A DNA stretch of 12,477 nt, from assembly GCA_003641405.1 (NCBI GenBank), contig QNAF01000051.1, forward strand, positions 1-12,477. The letters run 5' to 3'. This document shows positions 1-6,001 of this stretch, piece by piece. The translations under genes were made by a program, and so were the position numbers. The notes beneath the pieces were generated by a model. The model did no database searches, was not told the DNA's origin, and worked only from the letters and a program-made list of their open reading frames with translations. How positions within the stretch are numbered: the stretch's first letter is position 1; every line of letters starts with the position of its first letter. Source of the stretch: Candidatus Zixiibacteriota bacterium (GTDB lineage: Bacteria > Zixibacteria > MSB-5A5 > GN15 > FEB-12).

Positions 1-2550
1 CAGTTCGTCATGAGGTTTCAATTCGCCCGAGATGATAAGTTTCGAGGTTGGTTGACTGATAGTCCTGTTAATAAACCTCTTGATTGGTCTGGCACCGAAG
101 GCTTGATCATAGCTGTTTCTGGACAGGTAATCGACTGCGGCCTCGGTTACTCTGAAACGGATTTCTCTTTCCGCTAACAGGTCTCCAAATTGAGACAACT
201 GTAATGACACGATCTCCTTTATTTCATCAGTAGTCAAAGAGGAGAAGACAATGGTCTCATCAACACGGTTAAGAAACTCTGGTCTCATACTCTCTAACAG
301 AGCTTTCAAAACATGTGCTTTCATCTCTTCATAAGTCTTCTGCCTGTTGGCTTCAGTAATCCGCAAAGATGTTTCCTGGATATACGAAGCGGCAATATTG
401 GATGTCATGATGAGGATACTGTTCTTAAACGAGACCGTGCGACCCTTATTATCGGTCAACCTGCCGTCATCGAGAACCTGCAGCAATATGTTGATCACAT
501 CAGGATGAGCTTTTTCAATTTCGTCCAATAGGATCACACTGTATGGCTTCCTTCTGACTCTTTCAGTCAATTGCCCACCTTCTTCGTAACCGACATATCC
601 CGGCGGAGCGCCCACCAGCCGGGAGACGGCGTGTTTCTCCATATACTCCGACATGTCGATGCGAATCATAGCTTCTTCGGTTCCATATAGGAATTCAGCC
701 AGTGCCTTGGCCAGTTCGGTTTTGCCCACGCCGGTTGGCCCCAAAAAGATGAAGGAACCTATCGGTCTGTCCGGATGAGATAAACCCGCCCTGGACTGCC
801 TCACGGCATTACTGACCGCCTCGACTGCCTCATGTTGACCAACTAATCTCTGGTGCAGGTTTCTCTCTAAATGTAAGAGTTTTTCAGAATCAGATTCCGT
901 CAGGTGGCTCAGCGGAATATGCGTCCAGCGAGTGATCACTTCGGCTACTTCGTCAGCCGTGACTTCCTCTTTGAGCAGTTTTCTGTTCTGCTGAATTGAC
1001 ACAAGAGCGGCCGTGTGCAGTTCCAGTTTCTTCTCAGCTTCAACAATATCACCATATTTGATCCGGGCTGCTGATTCGTAGTCACCGTTGCGTTCCGACT
1101 CTGCCGCCCGCAAATGCAGTTGCTCTATCTCAATCTTAATTTGGCGGATTGCGTCCACAGTTGATTTCTCTTTCTTCCACTGCGTTTCGAGGTCATCACG
1201 TTGATAATACAATGATGTGAGTTCCTCTTCGATCGGTTTCAGCCGCTTGGCGGCATCCTTCTCCCGCTTCATCCCTTCCTTCTCAATCTCCAGTTGCCGG
1301 ATTCTCTTTTCAATGGAATCCAGTTCTTCAGGAACCGAATCAATGGAAATCCTAAGTTCAGCCGATGCTTCATCAATCAGATCGATCGCTTTGTCGGGGA
1401 GAAACCGATCCGAGACATACCTGTCTGACAGTTTGGCAGCAGCTACAATAGCATCATCCGAGATCTTGATCCCGTGGAAGTTCTCGTACCGCTCGCGCAG
1501 TCCCCTCAGGATTGAAACGGTTTCTTCAACCGTGGGCGGGCTGATTATGACCGGCGCAAAGCGTCGCTCCAGTGCGGCATCTTTCTCGATGTGTTGTCTG
1601 AATTCATCAAAGGTGGTGGCCCCTATGAATCGAATTTCTCCACGAGCTAACGCTGGCTTGAGCATGTTTGATGCATCTAAGGAACCGCCAACCGCTCCCG
1701 CTCCAACCAGGGTGTGCATTTCATCAATGAAAAGAACAATACTGCCATCTGAGTCTTCTACCTCTTTCAGGATGGCCTTAAGACGTTCTTCAAACTCGCC
1801 CCGAAACTTGGAACCGGCAATCATGGCGCCAATATCCAGAGCGACCAATTGCCGCTCCTTCAGCGTCTCGGGCACCTCTCCCATCACAATCTTCTGCGCC
1901 AGCCCCTCGACCACTGCTGTCTTACCGGTACCTGGTTCTCCGATAAGAACCGGATTGTTCTTGGTTCTCCGTGAGAGAATCTTAATTATGCGACGAATCT
2001 CATCGTCGCGGCCAATAACCGGATCAAGCTTCCCCTCTCTGGCCATTTTGGTCAGATCACGAGAGTACCGCTCCAATACTCCATACTTTGACTCGGGATT
2101 ATCATCGGTAATTTTATTATGACCCCTCATTGCTCTCAGCGCGTTCAGAATCTGTTCATTGGTTATGTCATGCGCCATAAGAATTCGCTGGGCTTCACAT
2201 TTCGTATCCAAAATCCCAAGCAACAGATGCTCAACTGATATGTATTCATCCTTGAAGTTTGAAGCTTCTGTCTCCGCTTTTTGAAAGATATCGTTCAACG
2301 TGGTGGCGGCATGTATCTGACCACCTTGCTGTTTAGGAAGTTTACCAATGGAGTCATCAAGCTCCTGTGCAATTGATTCAACATCAGCGCCGATCTTTCT
2401 TATTATTCTAGGGACAAAACCGTCCTTCTGAATCAATAGCGATGACAGAAGGTGCTCTGCCGATATCTCTGGGTGCCCATTAGCCATAGCTGTCTGTTGA
2501 GCCTGACTAATTGCATCTATTGATCTCTGTGTAAATCTATCCATATTCAT
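1..2550 (-). CDS. clpB: ATP-dependent disaggregase ClpB (C-terminal end beyond window)
   Basis: Hexameric AAA+ chaperone that threads and refolds aggregated proteins in the cytoplasm, normally with DnaK. I translated the minus strand: one frame stays open from the ATG at 2550 to the window edge, about 850 residues. Typical ClpB is about 860, so only a short C-terminal tail is missing. The order is an N-terminal Clp_N repeat domain (about residues 1-145), NBD1 with Walker A GEPGTGKT (204-211) and Walker B FIDEMHT (D276/E277), arginine-finger region ALERRF, then a full charged coiled-coil middle domain (about 395-525) that separates ClpB from ClpA/ClpC. NBD2 follows with GPTGVGKT (604-611) and LLDEIEKAH (D676/E677). 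The pore loop GAPPGYVGYEEGG is visible. A GGAG Shine-Dalgarno lies 7 nt upstream of the chosen ATG; a second ATG is two codons downstream. Divergent from yfdX, with a sigma-54-like promoter candidate upstream. Confidence 0.97.
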   Translation of the reverse strand, partial: MNMDRFTQRSIDAISQAQQTAMANGHPEISAEHLLSSLLIQKDGFVPRIIRKIGADVESIAQELDDSIGKLPKQQGGQIHAATTLNDIFQKAETEASNFKDEYISVEHLLLGILDTKCEAQRILMAHDITNEQILNALRAMRGHNKITDDNPESKYGVLERYSRDLTKMAREGKLDPVIGRDDEIRRIIKILSRRTKNNPVLIGEPGTGKTAVVEGLAQKIVMGEVPETLKERQLVALDIGAMIAGSKFRGEFEERLKAILKEVEDSDGSIVLFIDEMHTLVGAGAVGGSLDASNMLKPALARGEIRFIGATTFDEFRQHIEKDAALERRFAPVIISPPTVEETVSILRGLRERYENFHGIKISDDAIVAAAKLSDRYVSDRFLPDKAIDLIDEASAELRISIDSVPEELDSIEKRIRQLEIEKEGMKREKDAAKRLKPIEEELTSLYYQRDDLETQWKKEKSTVDAIRQIKIEIEQLHLRAAESERNGDYESAARIKYGDIVEAEKKLELHTAALVSIQQNRKLLKEEVTADEVAEVITRWTHIPLSHLTESDSEKLLHLERNLHQRLVGQHEAVEAVSNAVRQSRAGLSHPDRPIGSFIFLGPTGVGKTELAKALAEFLYGTEEAMIRIDMSEYMEKHAVSRLVGAPPGYVGYEEGGQLTERVRRKPYSVILLDEIEKAHPDVINILLQVLDDGRLTDNKGRTVSFKNSILIMTSNIAASYIQETSLRITEANRQKTYEEMKAHVLKALLESMRPEFLNRVDETIVFSSLTTDEIKEIVSLQLSQFGDLLAEREIRFRVTEAAVDYLSRNSYDQAFGARPIKRFINRTISQPTSKLIISGELKPHDEL

Positions 2551-2580
2551 GTTTGGTCTCCAATCTATTTACTGTCAATC

Positions 2581-2600
2581 ACATGCATATGGCGTGCCAC
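2581..2600 (-). promoter_or_regulatory. Candidate sigma-54 (-24/-12) promoter of clpB
   Basis: Read on the minus strand the site is GTGGCACGCCATATGCATGT. It fits the RpoN consensus TGGCACG-N4-TTGC with one mismatch (ATGC for TTGC). The GG and GC dinucleotides are both present at the required 10-bp separation (GG 2598-2597, GC 2586-2585). Transcription would begin near 2573, giving a leader of about 22 nt that includes the clpB Shine-Dalgarno. No better sigma-70 promoter was found close to clpB. Inference from consensus; RpoN itself is not in the window. Confidence 0.5.
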
Positions 2601-2673
2601 ACACATCAACACATTGTATAACAGCAGGTTAAATTGGCCAACGATTTCAGAAGCGACATATCGAATATACAGT

Positions 2674-2710
2674 TGCGCCACAATGGCGCACAATGCGCCA
2701 ACTTGGCATA
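2674..2710. promoter_or_regulatory. NtrC-like palindrome and phased half-site array (possible enhancer)
   Basis: The core 2674-2690 is the perfect palindrome TGCGCCACAATGGCGCA. A further TGCGCCA follows at 2694-2700, again after a CAA spacer, and a degenerate TGGCATA at 2704-2710. Four 7-bp half-sites of alternating orientation therefore recur every 10 bp, on one face of the helix. The geometry (6 bp, 5-bp spacer, 6 bp) matches the NtrC enhancer consensus TGCACC-N5-GGTGCA with an A-to-G change in each half. The array lies about 110 bp upstream of the inferred clpB start and about 155 bp upstream of the inferred yfdX start, suitable distances for an enhancer-binding protein. The binding protein is unknown. 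Confidence 0.6.
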
Positions 2711-2816
2711 AGCCGACCGCCATGACGGCACATGCATATGTCAATGTGGCAGTTTCTCTTGGTTGAGGTATCTAAGACCCGAATTGACTTTCTTGTATTT
2801 CATTGACTTACAAGAA

Positions 2817-2834
2817 TTGGCACGCCTTTTGATT
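2817..2834 (+). promoter_or_regulatory. Candidate sigma-54-like promoter of yfdX operon
   Basis: The site TTGGCACGCCTTTTGATT has a perfect -24 block (TGGCACG) followed by N4 and TTGA. The normally invariant -12 GC is GA, so this is weaker than the clpB counterpart. It shares TGGCACGCC with the clpB element on the other strand. Transcription would begin near 2844, 46 nt before the yfdX ATG. Weak sigma-70 alternatives exist around TTGACT at 2784 and 2803, but none has a good -10 at standard spacing. Confidence 0.3.
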
Positions 2835-2889
2835 ACGCAAAAAACTGTAAACTAAGGCTCGTAAACAATAAAACGAAGGAGTTCCTGTT

Positions 2890-3207
2890 ATGAGAAAGAT
2901 CAATTCGAGAACCAAGGCCGTTTTTGCGGGGGTCTTAGCAGTATTTGTCATGTTGCTTTTCGTAATGTGTACTACTGCGACAAGTGATGAAAATGAATTG
3001 CAGGAAAATAAGCAAATCCAAACTGAGGAGAAGCGCAAGGAGCTTCTGTCAGAGGCCACTTCTGCCATTAGGGAAACTGAAAACGCGCTTAGAGCCCTTG
3101 ACGATGATGATTCAGAATATGCAATTGAATCGCTGGAACGCGCTTCTGGGAAGTTGTCCATTATCTTGGCACGAGCCCCGGAATTTGCTCTCCCCCTTCA
3201 AGCGTAG
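2890..3207 (+). CDS. yfdX: YfdX family stress protein, N-terminal part (frameshifted)
   Basis: N-terminal third of a YfdX-family protein, interrupted by a frameshift; the rest is the reading frame at 3210-3812. The start ATG follows AAGGAG (2876-2881) with 8-nt spacing. Residues 1-27 form a basic and hydrophobic export signal or anchor ending at Cys27; the -1 residue is Met, so it is not a classic lipobox. A low-complexity linker follows, then the helical stretch ALRALDDDDSEYAIESLERA and GKLSIILARAP, which is the family's N-terminal helical hairpin. The frame ends at TAG 3205-3207, just after a TCCCCCTT run. Adding one C would read ALPPSSVEVVTYD straight into the downstream frame. YfdX is a periplasmic or envelope stress protein of poorly known mechanism, EvgA-controlled in E. 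coli and found in tLST heat-resistance islands. Confidence 0.75.
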   Translation: MRKINSRTKAVFAGVLAVFVMLLFVMCTTATSDENELQENKQIQTEEKRKELLSEATSAIRETENALRALDDDDSEYAIESLERASGKLSIILARAPEFALPLQA

Positions 3208-3209
3208 AA

Positions 3210-3812
3210 GTGGTGACTTATGACATATTGGCTGACATTGATGCCATCGAGAAACTTCGTCAGGAAGCCGAGGAAGCTCTAAAGAAAGGGCAGCTGCAGA
3301 AGGCAAGGCTACTCATCAAGAATCTAGATAGCAAAACAGTTATCAGCTTAACCAATATACCACTAGCTACTTATCCGAACGCAATCAAACAGGCTGTCAA
3401 ACTGATTGATGAAGACAAGCTTGATGAAGCCAAAGGAGTTTTGCAGACAGCATTGAACACGCTCGTGGTCACCGAAACCATAATTCCACTACCAGTCTCG
3501 GAGGCAGAGCGGCTATTGAAAGAGGCGGAGAAACTGGCCGAAGAGCCTGACCGAACTCGAGAAGAAAACGATAAACTCGCCAGACTCTTGCAGGAAGGGC
3601 GAACAGAATTGGAATTCGCTCAAGCGTTGGGGTATGGCAGCAAAGATGATTTCGAGAACATATATAGCCAGCTTGGTGAAATTGAAGACAAGACAAGAGA
3701 CGGTAAATCAGGTACCGGGCTTTTTTCAGAAATCGAAGAGAGCATGCATGATGCGGCGATGTCAAGTCAACCAGAATCAAATAAACAAGAAATCGTCTCA
3801 AGTAAGAGATAA
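3210..3812 (+). CDS. yfdX: YfdX family stress protein, C-terminal part (frameshifted)
   Basis: Main body of the YfdX domain, in a different frame from 2890-3207. The apparent GTG start (3210) is probably an artefact: no Shine-Dalgarno precedes it, and the frame is open upstream through the C-tract with sense codons (SSVEVV). Recognisable family blocks are VTYDILADIDAIEKLRQEAE, TNIPLATYPNAIKQAVKLID, LQTALNTLVVTETIIPLP and a closing LEFAQALGYGSKDDF. It is almost entirely helical and rich in Glu and Lys, with a polar tail after about residue 165 of this part. Joined to the N-terminal part it gives about 307 residues, exported. Next in the series is hsp20 (68 bp gap), probably co-transcribed. Whether the break is a real mutation, slippage-controlled or a sequencing indel cannot be decided from this window. 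Confidence 0.8.
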   Translation: MVTYDILADIDAIEKLRQEAEEALKKGQLQKARLLIKNLDSKTVISLTNIPLATYPNAIKQAVKLIDEDKLDEAKGVLQTALNTLVVTETIIPLPVSEAERLLKEAEKLAEEPDRTREENDKLARLLQEGRTELEFAQALGYGSKDDFENIYSQLGEIEDKTRDGKSGTGLFSEIEESMHDAAMSSQPESNKQEIVSSKR

Positions 3813-3880
3813 CCCAGTGAAGATAGAGGATCTGGGTATATGCAGTGAAATTCTAACCCTAATCGAAGGAGGTTTTTGAG

Positions 3881-4315
3881 ATGACGAACTTAATTGTCAG
3901 ACAGAACAACACCGGCAATCGGGTGCTCGACCCGATGTTTGAGGACTTCTTTTCAGTTCCTTTAATTTTCGATCGAAGGAACGACACATTCATTCCAAAG
4001 GCTAACATCATCGAATCTGAGGATAAACTCATGTTCTCGTTCGAAGTGCCCGGAATGAAGAAGGATGACATTCAAGTCAGCATCACCGATAAACTGCTGA
4101 GTGTTAAGGGCTGCCGTGAGGAACGCATGGCGAATGAAAAAGAGCATTTGGTGAGACAAGAAATGCTCAAAGGCGAGTTCGAACGTCAGTTCACCCTACC
4201 GGAAGCCGTTCGTACGGATGATATCCAGGCTGAGTACAGCAATGGGATTCTGACAATCGAACTACAGAAGAAGGATGAGGTCAAACCACGTCAGATTGAC
4301 GTCAAAATCAAGTAA
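3881..4315 (+). CDS. Small heat shock protein, Hsp20/alpha-crystallin family
   Basis: ATP-independent holdase that binds unfolding proteins in the cytoplasm and hands them to ClpB/DnaK. The 144-residue length is typical. After a short N-terminal arm containing DPMFEDFF, the alpha-crystallin domain spans about residues 37-134, with PKANIIESEDKLMFSFEVPGM (cut here at 20 residues or fewer in the key parts: P39, A41, E55-VPGM-59), DDIQVSITDKLLSVKG, and the signature NGILTIELQKK (121-131). The tail RQIDVKIK resembles the I-x-I/V oligomerisation motif. A strong AAGGAGG (3866-3872) with 8-nt spacing fixes the start. It lies between yfdX and htrA and is followed by a strong hairpin at 4346-4371. ClpB encoded divergently is its natural functional partner. 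Confidence 0.95.
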   Translation: MTNLIVRQNNTGNRVLDPMFEDFFSVPLIFDRRNDTFIPKANIIESEDKLMFSFEVPGMKKDDIQVSITDKLLSVKGCREERMANEKEHLVRQEMLKGEFERQFTLPEAVRTDDIQAEYSNGILTIELQKKDEVKPRQIDVKIK

Positions 4316-4345
4316 TCACCGACCACGTCCAATCTAACCTTAACC

Positions 4346-4371
4346 GGGGCCGATGTGGTGACATCGGCCCC
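4346..4371 (+). terminator. Strong hairpin between hsp20 and htrA
   Basis: GGGGCCGATGT (4346-4356), loop GGTG, and ACATCGGCCCC (4361-4371) form a perfect 11-bp GC-rich stem 30 bp after the hsp20 stop. The following bases (CTATCCTTA) are only moderately T-rich. It could be an imperfect terminator allowing readthrough into htrA, or a 3'-end stabiliser favouring the hsp20 message. Confidence 0.6.
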
Positions 4372-4405
4372 CTATCCTTAAATGACTGGATGAGGAGAGT
4401 GGACC

Positions 4406-5893
4406 ATGAATAGAAAAACAATCTGGCCAAAAGCTGTTATGGCTGTAATTCTCGTCGCAGCCATCTCAGTAATCATGAACTTCGGCAATGCTGCCGGAGA
4501 CATCCAAGACACTAAGAGTGATTCAGATATTCTGGATCGCCCTATCAACACGTTGAGAGACTTCAACAAGGCGTTCATTGACATTTCTGCCAAAGTCAAG
4601 CCGACGGTTGTAACTGTGTCGACAGAAAGAATCCTACGCCAACGCTTCATGAATCCGTTTGGCTTCCCATTTGCCAATGATCCGTTCATTGAGCGGTTCT
4701 TTGGTCGTCGCCCCCAGCAGAATCAACCAGAAGAGAGGGAATTCCGCCAGCAAGGGCTTGGATCGGGTGTGATTGTTAGTTCCGACGGACTGATTATCAC
4801 CAATAACCATGTGATCGCTGAAGCAGATTCGATATACGTTCAAACTCACGATGGTGACCGCTTCAGTGCTGAGGTTGTTGGTACAGATCAGCAGACCGAT
4901 ATCGCTGTGCTCCGAATCGACGCCGATGGTCTTGACTACTTGAATTTTGGCAACAGTGATGACCTGCAGGTAGGCGAAATGGTTATAGCAATCGGCAGCC
5001 CAATGAGTCAAAACCTAGCCTATTCGGTCACACAAGGAATCGTAAGTGCTAAGGGGAGATCGAATGTTGGTCTGGCGGAGTATGAGGACTTCATTCAGAC
5101 CGATGCAGCCATCAACCCGGGTAACTCTGGTGGCCCCCTTGTAAATCTGGACGGAGAACTGGTTGGCATCAACACTGCAATTGTCACCAGGAGTGGAGGG
5201 TATCAAGGTATAGGCTTTGCGGTTCCCTCGCTTATGGCTGAGAGCATTATGCGATCCCTGGTTGACGAAGGCCGTGTCATTCGAGGGTGGCTCGGCGTCT
5301 ACATTCAGGATGTAAGCGAAGAGATCGCTCAAGCCTTTGATCTTGAAGACAACAAGGGTGCACTAGTGAGCGAAGTTGTACCCGATAGCCCGGCCGAAGA
5401 TGCCGGCCTTCAAACCGGAGATGTCATCGTCGAGGTCGAAGGCAGAGAGATTGAAACCGCAACAGAACTAAGAAGTACCATAGCCTCCGCAGGTCCCGAC
5501 AGCAAAGTAAAGATGAAGGTACTGCGAGACGGTAGAACCGAATATAAAAACCTTAGACTGGGTGAGCTTCCAGAGGAAGATATTCGGATAGAAACCGAAA
5601 CTGATCTCGAGGAATTACTTGGATTCGCTGTTGGTGATCTGAATCGTCAGCTTGCTGAAAGGTATAGTCTGGATCGTTGGACTGATGGTATCGTAGTTAC
5701 CGAGATCGATCCCTATAGCAAAGCCGGACGGGCCGGATTACGCGAAGGTGACCAAATAACTGGGGTGAACCGTTCCCGCGTAGCCAATAAGGATGAATTC
5801 GAATCCAGGCTCAGCGGTGTCGAACAAGGTGATAACGTTTTACTGAATGTCGTGAGAGGAGGACGCAATCTCTTTGTAGCATTTACTGTCTAA
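4406..5893 (+). CDS. htrA: HtrA/DegP-family periplasmic serine protease-chaperone
   Basis: Envelope protease that degrades or holds misfolded exported proteins. It has 495 residues, close to DegP (474) and DegQ (455). A signal peptide covers residues 1-30 (basic start, VMAVILVAAI hydrophobic core, Ala-rich end NAAG). The trypsin-like domain carries the full triad: His135 (TNNHV), Asp165 (TDIAVL) and Ser241 (NPGNSGGPL). PDZ1 spans about 295-385 with binding loop GWLGV, and PDZ2 about 404-495, ending at the natural C-terminus. The ATG follows AGGAG (4393-4397) with 8-nt spacing. It sits 90 bp after hsp20 beyond the hairpin, so it may be partly read through from the yfdX promoter. tLST islands also carry a DegP homologue. 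Assignment to DegP rather than DegQ or MucD is not made here. Confidence 0.96.
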   Translation: MNRKTIWPKAVMAVILVAAISVIMNFGNAAGDIQDTKSDSDILDRPINTLRDFNKAFIDISAKVKPTVVTVSTERILRQRFMNPFGFPFANDPFIERFFGRRPQQNQPEEREFRQQGLGSGVIVSSDGLIITNNHVIAEADSIYVQTHDGDRFSAEVVGTDQQTDIAVLRIDADGLDYLNFGNSDDLQVGEMVIAIGSPMSQNLAYSVTQGIVSAKGRSNVGLAEYEDFIQTDAAINPGNSGGPLVNLDGELVGINTAIVTRSGGYQGIGFAVPSLMAESIMRSLVDEGRVIRGWLGVYIQDVSEEIAQAFDLEDNKGALVSEVVPDSPAEDAGLQTGDVIVEVEGREIETATELRSTIASAGPDSKVKMKVLRDGRTEYKNLRLGELPEEDIRIETETDLEELLGFAVGDLNRQLAERYSLDRWTDGIVVTEIDPYSKAGRAGLREGDQITGVNRSRVANKDEFESRLSGVEQGDNVLLNVVRGGRNLFVAFTV

Positions 5894-5931
5894 CTCACGA
5901 CAACGTCGAAACCATAGTAAGGCCTGTGTAG

Positions 5932-5937
5932 TATAAT
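5932..5937 (+). promoter_or_regulatory. Possible -10 box for the alarmone synthetase gene
   Basis: A perfect TATAAT lies 65 bp upstream of the synthetase ATG, in the only intergenic gap after htrA. No good -35 hexamer is present at 16-18 bp upstream and there is no extended TGn motif, so this is a weak or activator-dependent promoter at best. Confidence 0.3.
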
Positions 5938-5967
5938 CTGAGGGACGTTTCTACAAACGTTCCTCAG
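5938..5967 (+). promoter_or_regulatory. Hairpin between htrA and the alarmone synthetase
   Basis: CTGAGGGACGTTT (5938-5950), loop CTAC, and AAACGTTCCTCAG (5955-5967) form a 13-bp stem with one G-U pair. No T-run follows, so a simple intrinsic terminator is unlikely. It could act as an mRNA processing or stability hairpin between htrA and the next gene, or as a leader structure of the transcript starting near TATAAT 5932. Confidence 0.5.
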
Positions 5968-6001
5968 CAATTGATGGGGCCATGTTTGGATCGGTAGCAA
6001 C

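Larger units (their letters stand above)
2551..2889. promoter_or_regulatory. Divergent regulatory region between clpB and yfdX
   Basis: This 339-bp non-coding stretch separates two divergent stress transcription units. It holds a central array of 7-bp half-sites (2674-2710), two outward-facing TGGCACGCC elements (2581-2600 minus, 2817-2834 plus), a 12-bp direct repeat CACATGCATATG (2580-2591 and 2729-2740), and an 8-bp inverted repeat TTCTTGTA/TACAAGAA (2790-2797/2809-2816) just upstream of the plus-strand element. I see no CIRCE element and no convincing sigma-32 promoter. The short minus-strand open frame here is not supported as a gene. Confidence 0.75.

Noticed and set aside
1217..2122. 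301-residue plus-strand open frame, rich in Ser and Arg
   Set aside because: It is antisense to clpB, whose conserved motifs are intact in this interval; composition is typical of a shadow frame.
2551..2889. CIRCE (HrcA) or sigma-32 control of clpB
   Set aside because: No TTAGCACTC-N9-GAGTGCTAA element and no convincing sigma-32 -35/-10 pair was found on either strand.
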